From assembly GCA_947505995.1 (NCBI GenBank), contig CANNNB010000029.1, positions 1 through 15,805 on the forward strand: a stretch of 15,805 nt of DNA, given 5' to 3'. Shown here in pieces: positions 6,181-13,753 of this stretch (its first letter is position 1; each line of letters starts with the position of its first letter). Below the pieces are notes generated by a model. The model worked only from the letters and a program-made list of their open reading frames with translations. It had not been told where the DNA came from and searched no databases. Made by a program: the position numbers and the translations under genes. The DNA is from Comamonadaceae bacterium (GTDB lineage: Bacteria; Pseudomonadota; Gammaproteobacteria; Burkholderiales; Burkholderiaceae).

Positions 6181-7560
6181 ATGGCATCTTTAGAATCCCC
6201 CGTCTCCCATATGAAGCCAGCCAGCATCGCTGCGGCCGCCTTCAACATGGAGCACCAGTGGCTGCCCTTCACAGGCAATCGCCATTTCAAGCAAGAACCG
6301 CGCATTTTTGTGGCAGCTGAAGGCATGCACTTCACCACCCATGATGGCCGTCAAGTGATTGATGGTATTTCTAGCTTGTGGTGTGTGGGTGCCGGCCACA
6401 ACCGCAGACCCATTGCCGAAGCCATCAAAAAACAACTCGACACACTCGACTACGCCACAGCCTTTCAAATCAGCAACGACCAAGCGTTTCAAGCTGCTCA
6501 AATGATTGCAGAGTTGTGCCCTGGCGACTTGAACAAGGTGCTGTTTTGCAACTCTGGCTCTGAAGCTGCCGATACCTCCTTGAAAGTTGCTTTGGCCTAC
6601 CACCGGGCCCGCGGCGAAGGCCATCGCAATGTGTTCATTGGACGCGAGAAGGGCTATCACGGCGTTAACTTTGGCGGCATGAGCGTGGGCGGTTTGCCCT
6701 CCAACCGCAAAGTCTATGGTGCCCAGTTGCTGCCCCGTGTAGATCACATGCGCTTCATTCACGACCCTGTGAACCATGCCTACATTCACAACGAAGAACC
6801 TGTCTGGCAAGAAGATCCGCTGTTGGAACTCGAAACCCGTATCTTGGTTTTGCATGACCCCAGCAATGTGGCGGCCATCATTGTCGAGCCGGTTGCGGGT
6901 TCTGCGGGTTGGTATTTGCCGCCCAAGGGCTACTTGAAACGTTTGCGCGAAATTTGCGACAAGCACGGTATTTTGCTTATTTTTGATGAAGTCATCACAG
7001 GCTTTGGTCGCTTGGGTACCAACTTCGGTGCCGACTATTACGGTGTGGTGCCAGACATGCTCAACTTTGCCAAATGCGTGACCAATGGCGTCATTCCTTT
7101 GGGCGGCGTGGTCTGCCGTGATTTCATCTACGAAGCCATGATGAACTCTGGCGCCCCCGATTACGCCGTTGAGTTTTTCCATGGCTATACCTACTCAGGC
7201 CACCCTGTGTCGTGCGCTGCGGCCATTGCCACTTTGAAACTGCTCAAAGAAGAAAACCTCTTTGCCCGTGCCGGTCAAATGGGCCCTGTTTTGGGCGATG
7301 CCATGCACAGCGCCTTCAAAGGACTGCCCAATGTCATTGGCATCCGAAGCCTTGGCTTGGCGGGCGCTGTCGAGTTGTCCTCCATTGCAGGCGCACCTGG
7401 CAAGCGCGCCTACGACATTTTCCTTGACTGCTATAACAAAGGCGTTTTGGTACGCGCTGCCGGCGAAAACCTTGTCCTTTGCCCGCCCTACATTGTCGAA
7501 AAAGAACACATCGACAAAATGGTCAATGTGTTGGCCGATAGCATTCGAAAACATGCTTGA
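6181..7560 (+). CDS. Class III aminotransferase, omega-amino acid:pyruvate type
   Basis: 459 residues with clear full-length similarity to Pseudomonas omega-amino acid (beta-alanine):pyruvate aminotransferase. Such enzymes move the terminal amino group of beta-alanine or related amines to pyruvate using PLP. Visible motifs: SLWCVGAGH near 65, NSGSEAADTSLK (about 124-135, PLP phosphate site), GYHGVNFGGMSVGG (158-171), LIFDEVITGFGRLG with the ring-nitrogen Asp269, the Schiff-base Lys298 in NFAKCVTNG, and HGYTYSGHPV (334-343). ATG 6181 has AAAAGG 7 bases upstream; Met11 is an alternative start. The substrate cannot be fixed from sequence: putrescine, beta-alanine and taurine-type enzymes share these motifs. 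It is followed after 57 bases by an AbrB-family membrane gene on the same strand. Beta-alanine use would feed malonate semialdehyde, a substrate type for reductases like the one at 1786-2700, but this link is speculative. Confidence 0.92.
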   Translation: MASLESPVSHMKPASIAAAAFNMEHQWLPFTGNRHFKQEPRIFVAAEGMHFTTHDGRQVIDGISSLWCVGAGHNRRPIAEAIKKQLDTLDYATAFQISNDQAFQAAQMIAELCPGDLNKVLFCNSGSEAADTSLKVALAYHRARGEGHRNVFIGREKGYHGVNFGGMSVGGLPSNRKVYGAQLLPRVDHMRFIHDPVNHAYIHNEEPVWQEDPLLELETRILVLHDPSNVAAIIVEPVAGSAGWYLPPKGYLKRLREICDKHGILLIFDEVITGFGRLGTNFGADYYGVVPDMLNFAKCVTNGVIPLGGVVCRDFIYEAMMNSGAPDYAVEFFHGYTYSGHPVSCAAAIATLKLLKEENLFARAGQMGPVLGDAMHSAFKGLPNVIGIRSLGLAGAVELSSIAGAPGKRAYDIFLDCYNKGVLVRAAGENLVLCPPYIVEKEHIDKMVNVLADSIRKHA

Positions 7561-7617
7561 TGGCCAGTCAGGCCTTTCACTGCTTTGCGAGAGCCGACTA
7601 AAACGATGAGTTGATTT

Positions 7618-8694
7618 GTGCGTTCGCTGGCTTACTTTTCTCAAATTGCACTGACCCTGATTGTGGCGTTGGCCGCGGCATTGCTGTTTCAATGGTTGCG
7701 AACGCCCATTCCCTGGATGCTGGGCCCCTTATTGGCCACGGCTTGCTTGTCGGTAAGAGGTGTGCCCACCAGAAGTTCTGGTTACCTTCGCAATGCTGGG
7801 CAATGGGTCATTGGTTCCGCTTTGGGCTTGTACTTCACCGCCGAGGTGGGTCAGTTGGTGCTGAGTTTGTGGTGGGCCATTTTGCTAGGCATTGCATGGG
7901 CATTGGCCATGGGCTTTGGCTTTGGCTTGTGGCTGCATTGGCGCAATGCGACCAACATGCCCGAACTCTCTGCCAAGCAAATGCGGGCCACTTCTTACTT
8001 TGCGGGGGCCATTGGCGGTGCATCGGAAATGACCTTGATGGCTGAGCGCTACCATGCCAAAACCGATTTGGTGGCCGCCTCGCACAGTTTGCGCCTGGTC
8101 ATTGTGGTGGTGTGCTTGCCCTTTGGCATGCAGTGGTTCCAATCGCATTGGGGCTTGCACGTGAACAGCAACCTGTTGCCCGGGCCCCGAATATGGTTGT
8201 GGCCAGGTATCTTGTATTTGGCCATGGCCACAAGTGCTGGGGCCTTGCTCATGGCATTTGTCAAACGCAACAACCCTTGGTTCATGGGGCCGCTCGTGGT
8301 CTCTATGGGCGTCACCTTGGCCGGCATTCAATGGACGACCATTCCGTCAGAAATGACCAACATGGCGCAACTCTTTATTGGCATCAGTTTGGGTGTTCGC
8401 TTTCAACGTGATTTCATTCATACCGCGCCAAAATGGTTGCTGTCTGTTGCCGTAGGAACACTCGGTATGCTTGTGATCTCGATTGCCTTTGGCTGGGCTT
8501 TGGCTTTGGGCACAGGGCTTCACCCTGCCACCCTCATTTTGGGCACCTCGCCAGGCGGCATTGCAGAAATGGCCATTACAGCCAAAGTTTTGGAGTTGGG
8601 TGCGCCTGTGGTGACGGCGTTTCAGGTGTGCCGCTTAATGGCGGTGCTGCTGATTGTGGGGCCCATGTACCGCAGGGTAGAGTTGCCCGATTGA
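7618..8694 (+). CDS. AbrB-family integral membrane protein
   Basis: 358 residues, very hydrophobic, with roughly ten predicted membrane spans by eye. It belongs to the AbrB membrane-protein family (PF05145), sometimes labelled putative ammonia monooxygenase, unrelated to the AbrB transcription factor. The internal duplication is easy to see: TPIPWMLGPLL (29-39) matches NNPWFMGPLVV (218-228), and AGAIGGASEMTLMAE (129-143) matches GTSPGGIAEMAITAK (309-323), each followed by a hydrophobic stretch with a conserved Arg (SLRLVIVVV; VCRLMAVLL). The GTG start at 7618 is chosen because the first membrane span begins soon after and GATGAG lies 7 bases upstream; no ATG suits. It is probably co-transcribed with the aminotransferase 57 bases upstream, which hints at transport of a related solute, but the function is unknown. 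Its stop is 19 bases from the convergent DUF3567 gene. Confidence 0.88.
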   Translation: MRSLAYFSQIALTLIVALAAALLFQWLRTPIPWMLGPLLATACLSVRGVPTRSSGYLRNAGQWVIGSALGLYFTAEVGQLVLSLWWAILLGIAWALAMGFGFGLWLHWRNATNMPELSAKQMRATSYFAGAIGGASEMTLMAERYHAKTDLVAASHSLRLVIVVVCLPFGMQWFQSHWGLHVNSNLLPGPRIWLWPGILYLAMATSAGALLMAFVKRNNPWFMGPLVVSMGVTLAGIQWTTIPSEMTNMAQLFIGISLGVRFQRDFIHTAPKWLLSVAVGTLGMLVISIAFGWALALGTGLHPATLILGTSPGGIAEMAITAKVLELGAPVVTAFQVCRLMAVLLIVGPMYRRVELPD

Positions 8695-8713
8695 GCAAAT
8701 GGGCACAGTCAAA

Positions 8714-8995
8714 TTAGTGAACCACAACGGGTTGTTGTGCAAGGCCTGTATAACGCTCTAAAGTGTCTTCAACTTCTTCTTGGGTAGGGGTATTTTGTTG
8801 CCAAGCCTGAATGTGCATTTGGAACATTTCTGCCCAGGAGCCATCGAGGTAGACCTCTTTGCCCGATCGTTTGTCAACGATTTCAAATCCGTGCCGCTCT
8901 AGCATGGGGGGTTTTGAGATGGATGGCGCCTCACCGGTGTCGTTGGCCAACACATGCATGACGGCAAAAGATTCAGATTCGTACAACAAGTTCAT
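8714..8995 (-). CDS. DUF3567 domain-containing protein
   Basis: A 93-residue soluble, acidic protein that I recognise as the DUF3567 family, small proteins found in betaproteobacteria; function unknown. It starts MNLLYESESFAVMHV, has the central segment HGFEIVDKRSGKEVYLDGSWAE... ending in a helix, and a C-terminal helix TQEEVEDTLERYTGLA. There is no signal peptide, membrane span or recognised catalytic motif. Start ATG at 8995; there is no good Shine-Dalgarno site. It lies 54 bases downstream of the DUF3108 gene on the same strand, so co-transcription is possible; a separate weak promoter may lie at 9026-9053. Base composition does not differ visibly from its neighbours. Confidence 0.85.
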   Translation of the reverse strand: MNLLYESESFAVMHVLANDTGEAPSISKPPMLERHGFEIVDKRSGKEVYLDGSWAEMFQMHIQAWQQNTPTQEEVEDTLERYTGLAQQPVVVH

Positions 8996-9025
8996 AGTGA
9001 CATTCTGACTGAAGTCTGTCTACTT

Positions 9026-9053
9026 TAGATAGGCTTGATGTAAATTATTTCAA
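9026..9053 (-). promoter_or_regulatory. Weak candidate promoter for the DUF3567 gene
   Basis: On the minus strand TTGAAA and TATCTA lie 16 bases apart just upstream of ATG 8995. The -35 overlaps the stop codon of the DUF3108 gene. The -10 matches only 3 of 6, so this is tentative. Confidence 0.22.
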
Positions 9054-10207
9054 GAGGGCAGAGCCGGTAAAGTTTCGACGTTGCGCATTTCCATGTCGAT
9101 GAAGCTGCCATTGGCTTGACTGATTTTGATTCGCACTGGCAAGCCGCTATGCGATTGTGAAAGCCACATTTCAATTTGACTGTCAAACTTGCCTCGTGGC
9201 AAGCACACCCAACGCTGAGTTACCTGCTGTTTGCCATCCACCTCAATCAAATCTTCAGACTTGAATGTGAGGGCCCAATTGACCGCATCGCGCGCGGTGG
9301 CGGTTTGCACATTGAGATCTGAGCCGAGTTTGAAGTTTTTGGCAGAGACAGCGGCCGCCATTTGAATGAACAGACTCACTTGATCTTGCGCCCCTGATTG
9401 CATGGCAACGCTGGGCGAGTTGCTGCTGAAGCTGATCTTTTTTTGATCTACTTCGAAATGAGCAGCCCGTTCGCCCCGCCAACTGTCCGAGTAACGCAAT
9501 GGTGCCAAGCCGTTTTCGGTCATCGTGCCAACACTTCGCCAAACACGACTGCCCACCAAAAACGCTTTAACCCGGAGTTCGGCCTCATAGGCCTTGGGGG
9601 TGTTGGGCGTAGATTGGGTTTGCCACCTGAGTGAACCCGATGCATGGTAGGTCAAGCCGCGCTCTTGGCCTGTGAGTTTGTAGTTGATCTGAATGTTGGG
9701 CGGAAAGTCGCCCACCTTGGCCGATAGCGCATTTGACGGCGCAGGCACGGACAAGGGCTCGGCGGTTAGCGTCTCTGCGGGCAAAGTCACTGCTTCGGTT
9801 GGCGGGGTTAGCGGGGTTTGAGAGCCTGAGTCTGAGGTGGTCTGTGCGGCCTGTTCAGAACTTGGCAAAGCTTGACTTTCTTCAGGTGCTGGCAGGACCG
9901 CAGTGGCCACGGCACTCATCCCAGCGTTAGAGGGCGTGGCGCTTGCGGGGGCCCTTGGTTTTGCAGGGGCAGAGGGTTTTGGTTTTTCGGGAATGGGGCT
10001 TTGCGGTGGTGTCTGTGAAACGCCAGAACTCAAGACCCGCGTTTGCAAAGGCCCTAATTTTTGGGATTCTGGTTGAAGTCGCCAGATGCCGGCCCCGGGT
10101 GACATCAGCAGCCAAAGGTGCGCGCCTAAAACCAATGCGCCCAAAGCCATTAAGGCCCGTCGCTCAGGAAGGCTGTTGGCAGGGTTCATAGAGGCTGGGG
10201 CGTGCAT
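9050..10207 (-). CDS. DUF3108 domain protein, membrane-anchored with a proline-rich linker
   Basis: 385 residues in three parts. Residues 1-17 are cytoplasmic with an ERR basic end, and 18-36 form one membrane span (ALMALGALVLGAHLWLLM), giving an N-in, periplasm-out anchor. Residues about 60-165 are a low-complexity Pro/Ala/Ser/Thr linker (PIPEKPKPSAPAKPRAPAS, then TPLTPPTE). Residues about 168-385 match the DUF3108 domain: INYKLTGQERGLTYHASGSLRW, then beta-rich segments with LRYSDSWRGERAA and a C-terminal PVRIKISQ...DMEMRNVE. The domain is thought to be a periplasmic or envelope beta-fold; its function is unknown. The anchor and linker layout resembles TonB-type proteins, but the TonB C-terminal domain is absent. 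Starts at 10207 and 10189 (MNPANSLPERR) are both possible, and neither has a clear ribosome-binding site. Divergent from the FAH gene. Confidence 0.85.
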   Translation of the reverse strand: MHAPASMNPANSLPERRALMALGALVLGAHLWLLMSPGAGIWRLQPESQKLGPLQTRVLSSGVSQTPPQSPIPEKPKPSAPAKPRAPASATPSNAGMSAVATAVLPAPEESQALPSSEQAAQTTSDSGSQTPLTPPTEAVTLPAETLTAEPLSVPAPSNALSAKVGDFPPNIQINYKLTGQERGLTYHASGSLRWQTQSTPNTPKAYEAELRVKAFLVGSRVWRSVGTMTENGLAPLRYSDSWRGERAAHFEVDQKKISFSSNSPSVAMQSGAQDQVSLFIQMAAAVSAKNFKLGSDLNVQTATARDAVNWALTFKSEDLIEVDGKQQVTQRWVCLPRGKFDSQIEMWLSQSHSGLPVRIKISQANGSFIDMEMRNVETLPALPS

Positions 10208-10375
10208 GTCAAGGTGACGTCATCAGGGCGGGGTGCGTTAAAAATAATCAGGGCTCGAAATGGCAGTCGCCAAATAGGAGCTTGTGCGAGAGTGGTTAAA
10301 CTGAACGATGTTTTGAATCGATTGCATTCGGCTTGAATTTTGACAGACACTGAGATTCTATTTTGAGGCCTCACC

Positions 10376-11386
10376 ATGAAATTAGCGACTTACAAAGACG
10401 GATCGCGAGACGGCCAATTGGTCGTGGTCTCGCGTGACTTAAGCACAGCGCATTATGCGACGGGCATTGCTCATCGCATGCAACAAGTTTTAGACGACTG
10501 GAACTTTTTAGCCCCCCAATTGGAGGACTTGTATCAAAGCTTGAACAGCACCAAGGCGCGTCATGCCTTTCCCTTTGATCCCCAGCAATGCATGGCCCCA
10601 CTGCCCAGAGCTTACCAATGGGCCGATGGCTCGGCCTATTTGAACCATGTGGAACTGGTGCGCGCCGCTCGCAGCGCTCAGGTGCCCGAAAGTTTTTACA
10701 CCGATCCGCTCATGTACCAGGGCGGCAGTGATGATTTCATGGGTCCTTGTGATGCAGTCGTTTGCCGTGACGAAGCCTTTGGCATCGACTTCGAAGCTGA
10801 AATTGCCGTGATGACAGGCGATGTGCCCATGGGTGTTTCGCCAGAAAATGCCATTGATGGCATTCGTTTGGTGATGATCGCCAACGATGTGAGTTTGCGC
10901 AATTTAATCCCCAACGAACTGACCAAGGGCTTTGGATTTTTCCAAAGCAAACCAGCAACCGCTTTCAGCCCTGTGGCTGTTACATTGGATGAGCTGGGTG
11001 ATGCGTGGGATCAGGGCCGCTTGCACCTGACCTTGCAGTCAACATGGAATGGCCGCAAAGTAGGCATGTGCGAAGCCGGCCCTGAAATGACTTTTCACTT
11101 TGGTCAACTGATTGCGCACATGGCTAAAACGCGCAACGTTCGTGCAGGCTCCATTGTGGGCAGCGGCACAGTCAGCAACAAAAGCGTCGACGTCAATGGC
11201 AAGCCTGAATGGCCCAAAGGCTACAGTTGCATTGCAGAAAAGCGTGCTATCGAGACTATTTTGGATGGCAAGCCCAGCACCGAGTTTATGAAGTTCGGCG
11301 ACACCATTCGGATTGAAATGAAGGGCAAAGACGGCCACAGTGTGTTTGGCGCCATTGACCAAAAAATTGTGCCCCTTGATGCATAA
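10376..11386 (+). CDS. Fumarylacetoacetate hydrolase-family enzyme
   Basis: 336 residues of the FAH superfamily, which cleaves C-C bonds or hydrates/decarboxylates 2-oxo acids with a divalent metal. Metal ligands are visible as Glu140 and Glu142 in IDFEAEIAV and Asp171 in [10 protein letters not shown] conserved Lys192 lies in [12 protein letters not shown], and the closing glycine loop is VGSGTVSN (261-268). An N-terminal domain of about 75 residues ([19 protein letters not shown]) precedes the catalytic fold. The reaction may be fumarylacetoacetase (tyrosine/homogentisate degradation), but the family is broad. ATG 10376 has TGAGG at 10364-10368, 7 bases upstream. It is 56 bases upstream of a crotonase-fold gene on the same strand, likely one operon. 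No homogentisate dioxygenase is in view. The nearby glutathione S-transferase is on the other strand and lacks an obvious zeta-class (maleylacetoacetate isomerase) motif. Confidence 0.9.
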   Translation: MKLATYKDGSRDGQLVVVSRDLSTAHYATGIAHRMQQVLDDWNFLAPQLEDLYQSLNSTKARHAFPFDPQQCMAPLPRAYQWADGSAYLNHVELVRAARSAQVPESFYTDPLMYQGGSDDFMGPCDAVVCRDEAFGIDFEAEIAVMTGDVPMGVSPENAIDGIRLVMIANDVSLRNLIPNELTKGFGFFQSKPATAFSPVAVTLDELGDAWDQGRLHLTLQSTWNGRKVGMCEAGPEMTFHFGQLIAHMAKTRNVRAGSIVGSGTVSNKSVDVNGKPEWPKGYSCIAEKRAIETILDGKPSTEFMKFGDTIRIEMKGKDGHSVFGAIDQKIVPLDA

Positions 11387-11431
11387 GTGAGACTTTCAAT
11401 GCAATGCGCCATGGGGGCCGCTTGCTTTTTC

Positions 11432-11436
11432 AGGAG
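11432..11436 (+). promoter_or_regulatory. Shine-Dalgarno site fixing the start of the crotonase gene
   Basis: AGGAG lies 6 bases before ATG 11443. It decides against the in-frame ATG at 11404, which has no such site and would add 13 residues unlike the family. Confidence 0.75.
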
Positions 11437-11442
11437 ACTTTC

Positions 11443-12261
11443 ATGAGCCTTGCCATTGATTACAGCCGCTATCAAACACTTCGAATCACGCGCCGTGGGG
11501 CCAACCAAACGGTGCTAGACATTCAGATGAAAGCCGGTGGGCCCGGTGGCAACGGCAAACTGCCAACAGCAGGTCATGAAGGCCATTGGGAGTTGGCTGA
11601 AATTTGGCGCGATGTTTCGCGCGATGACAGCGTGCGCGTTGCGGTGCTGCGTGGTGAGGGCCTGGGCTTTTCTGGCGGTGGCGATTTGGCGCTGGTGGAA
11701 GACATGGCGCGTGATTTCGAGATTCGCAGCCGAGTGTGGAAAGAAGCCCGCGACCTGGTCTATAACGTGATCAATTGCGACAAGCCCATTGTGAGTGCCA
11801 TGCACGGGCCTGCAGTGGGTGCTGGCTTGGTGGCCGGTTTGTTGGCCGATATTTCAATTGCCAGCAAGACAGCCAAAATTGTGGATGGCCATACCCGCTT
11901 AGGGGTTGCGGCGGGTGACCATGCGGCCATCATTTGGCCTTTGCTTTGTGGCATGGCCAAAGCCAAGTACTACTTGCTTCTGTGCGAGCCGGTGAGTGGC
12001 GAAGAAGCCGAGCGAATTGGCTTGGTGTCATTGGCCGTTGAAGAAGATCAACTGCTAAGCAAAGCTTATGAGGTAGCCGATCGTTTGGCCAATGGCAGTC
12101 AAACCGCCATTCGATGGACCAAGTATGCGTTGAACAATTGGTTGCGCCAAGCTGGCCCCAGTTTTGATGCTTCCTTGGCGCTCGAGTTCATGGGCTTTTC
12201 AGGGCCTGATGTGCAAGAGGGCTTGGCCAGCTTAAAAGCGCGCCGCCCGCCTCAGTTTTAA
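11443..12261 (+). CDS. Enoyl-CoA hydratase/isomerase (crotonase) family protein
   Basis: 272 residues with the crotonase fold. The two oxyanion-hole segments are present: [12 protein letters not shown] (about 73-84) and [17 protein letters not shown] (121-137). The usual catalytic glutamates are not where expected: the first region reads VDGHTRLGV and the second [15 protein letters not shown], with Asp159-His160 instead. The protein therefore may not be a classical hydratase; other crotonases (hydrolases, isomerases, decarboxylases) use different residues. The C-terminal helix pair with [18 protein letters not shown] is typical. The start is set by AGGAG 6 bases upstream. It follows the FAH-family gene by 56 bases, suggesting a shared catabolic pathway for an aromatic or branched acyl-CoA. 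The stop TAA shares bases with the stop of the convergent glutathione S-transferase gene. Confidence 0.88.
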   Translation: MSLAIDYSRYQTLRITRRGANQTVLDIQMKAGGPGGNGKLPTAGHEGHWELAEIWRDVSRDDSVRVAVLRGEGLGFSGGGDLALVEDMARDFEIRSRVWKEARDLVYNVINCDKPIVSAMHGPAVGAGLVAGLLADISIASKTAKIVDGHTRLGVAAGDHAAIIWPLLCGMAKAKYYLLLCEPVSGEEAERIGLVSLAVEEDQLLSKAYEVADRLANGSQTAIRWTKYALNNWLRQAGPSFDASLALEFMGFSGPDVQEGLASLKARRPPQF

Positions 12262-12908
12262 GCCTTGCTTTTCATGCGCGCCATAAAGAGTTCGTTGTTG
12301 GCTTTGCGATCAGCTTGCACGCGTTGCATGCTGGGACGCTCAGACCACATCTTCATGTAATCCTTGACAGGCAAGTCGGCTAAAAAATCTTTGCCATAGA
12401 TGGTCTTGCTTACGGCCGTGATCAATGGCAAATGAACTGCAGCGCTGCAATCTGCAAGGCTGAATTCTGTGCCACCAATGAAGGGTTTGAACTGCACAAG
12501 TTTTGCAAATGCGGCCACATTTTTCTCAAGTTGTATGCCAATTTTTTCTTTTACAGCATCGCTCACCTTGCCGCCAAAGAACGCCTCAGCATACAAGTTG
12601 CGCGCAACCAATTCCAAATGCAAATCCAAAAAGATCATCAACTCGCGCACTTTGGCGGCTTCGAAGGCGTCCTTGGGAATGAGCGGATGTTGGGGGTAGT
12701 GCTGCTCGATGTACTCGACCATGGCCGCTGACTCGCAGACCGTTCCTTTGTCTGTTTTCAAATAGGGCACTTTGCCAAGCGGGCTGGCCGTGGGATCGGT
12801 TTCTCCCACCCATACCAATTCCTCTTCAAAGCTAACGCCTTTTTCCAGCAGCGCCAATTTAACTTTGTTGTGATAGTTGCTGGCGCCAAAGCCGCAAAGT
12901 GTCAGCAT
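12258..12908 (-). CDS. Glutathione S-transferase family protein
   Basis: 216 residues, standard length. The N-terminal thioredoxin-like domain (1 to about 77) has the strand-helix [24 protein letters not shown], the cis-proline in GKVPYL (Pro48) and the glutathione gamma-Glu binding pair Glu59-Ser60 in [13 protein letters not shown]. The all-helical C-terminal domain (about 85-216) contains the N-capping/hydrophobic staple region [16 protein letters not shown]. The active-site region carries Ser10-Asn11-Tyr12 and lacks the zeta-class SSCxxRVRIAL motif, so maleylacetoacetate isomerase is not supported despite the nearby FAH-family gene. The substrate is unknown. ATG 12908 is preceded by GGGAG with a 7-base spacer. 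Divergent from phaM across 137 bases; convergent with the crotonase gene, sharing the TTAA at 12258-12261. Confidence 0.92.
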   Translation of the reverse strand: MLTLCGFGASNYHNKVKLALLEKGVSFEEELVWVGETDPTASPLGKVPYLKTDKGTVCESAAMVEYIEQHYPQHPLIPKDAFEAAKVRELMIFLDLHLELVARNLYAEAFFGGKVSDAVKEKIGIQLEKNVAAFAKLVQFKPFIGGTEFSLADCSAAVHLPLITAVSKTIYGKDFLADLPVKDYMKMWSERPSMQRVQADRKANNELFMARMKSKA

Positions 12909-13045
12909 GTTGTGTCTCCCAATTTAGAAAAGCCATGAGCATAGCCTTTGACCCAGCCAGTCTACGTCGCGAAGTTGACGCAAAGCCGCAACGTAGCATC
13001 TGTATGCGTTAAGCTTGTGACTGATTCACACCTCAAGGAGCCCTC

Positions 13046-13753
13046 ATGAGCGATCCCTCAGCTTTCGGATTTGGAAAATTCGTACCTGGCTTTGATTTCT
13101 TGCAAAACTTAGGGCAGGCCGCTAACCCAGGCGCCAAAGGCTCACCCCAAGGCATGCCCAACATGGCCAGTTGGGTTGCGCCTACCTTGAACGTGGAAGA
13201 ACTCGACAAGCGCATCCAAGAGCTGAAAACAGTTCAGTTTTGGTTGGAGCAAAACACCAATGCGCTCAAGGCCACGATCCAAGCTTTAGAGGTGCAAAAA
13301 ATGACCTTGTCGACCTTGCAAGGAATGAACGTGAACATGGCTGAGATGGCAAAGGCTTTCACCGCCAAAATGCCAGACCCCCAGACACAGGGCACTGCCA
13401 AGCCTGCCGATACCCATAGCGACGCTGGCTCAAGCAGCGACCAGGCCAAAGCAAACGCTGGAGGTGCCGCTCAAGGGGGGGCTGGGCAAGGATCCGCAGT
13501 AGACCCCATGCAATGGTGGGGATCCCTCACACAACAATTTCAAAACATTGCGGCCGCAGCGGTAAAGGATGTGGCCGCCAAGGCCATGAAAGATGGACCC
13601 AAGGACAGCAAGAAAAGGACTGCAACTGGCAAGGCCCCAAAGCCTAGCTCAGGAACAAGCAGATCAAGTAAAGCTCGATCAAGTACAACTCGATCAAGTA
13701 CAGCTAGATCAAATGCAGCGCGCCCATCGCGCGCCAAAAAACCGGCCCCATGA
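13046..13753 (+). CDS. phaM: PhaM family polyhydroxyalkanoate granule regulatory protein
   Basis: 235 residues. PhaM (described in Ralstonia eutropha) binds PHB synthase PhaC1, activates it, and tethers granules to the nucleoid through a basic C-terminal tail. Visible here: an N-terminal segment GFGKFVPGFDFLQNLGQAA; WVAPTLNVEELDKRIQELKTVQFWLEQN (43-70), the conserved core, which continues as a coiled-coil helix to about 103; a Gly/Ala/Ser-rich linker (about 117-150); the hydrophobic helix DPMQWWGSLTQQFQNIAAAAVK (153-174), which may contact PHA or PhaC; and a strongly basic tail (185-235) of Lys then Arg/Ser repeats. The R. eutropha tail uses PAKKA-type repeats; here it is RSSxA, so the DNA-binding role is inferred from charge. 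Strong AAGGAG lies 5 bases upstream of ATG. The stop overlaps the start of the FIST gene (ATGA). Confidence 0.9.
   Translation: MSDPSAFGFGKFVPGFDFLQNLGQAANPGAKGSPQGMPNMASWVAPTLNVEELDKRIQELKTVQFWLEQNTNALKATIQALEVQKMTLSTLQGMNVNMAEMAKAFTAKMPDPQTQGTAKPADTHSDAGSSSDQAKANAGGAAQGGAGQGSAVDPMQWWGSLTQQFQNIAAAAVKDVAAKAMKDGPKDSKKRTATGKAPKPSSGTSRSSKARSSTTRSSTARSNAARPSRAKKPAP
13661..13720 (+). repeat. Four tandem 15-base repeats encoding the Arg/Ser tail of PhaM
   Basis: Four in-frame copies of a unit close to CGATCAAGTACAGCT run at 13661-13675, 13676-13690, 13691-13705 and 13706-13720. They encode RSSKA, RSSTT, RSSTA and RSNAA. Copies 2 and 3 differ at a single base, and copy 4 is the most diverged. They use codons that look uncommon in the neighbouring genes (AGA/CGA, TCA, AGT, ACA). 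Confidence 0.9.

Noticed and set aside
6190..7182. Open frame of 330 codons on the minus strand
   Set aside because: Fully antisense to the aminotransferase gene, with no family resemblance and no ribosome-binding site; a shadow of codon bias.
10215..10222. TGACGTCA palindrome upstream of the DUF3108 gene
   Set aside because: Only 8 bases, does not extend, and the core also occurs by chance inside yraN; no support for an operator.
10340..10345. Perfect TTGACA upstream of the FAH-family gene
   Set aside because: No acceptable -10 at 16-18 bases; the downstream sequence there is the ribosome-binding site.
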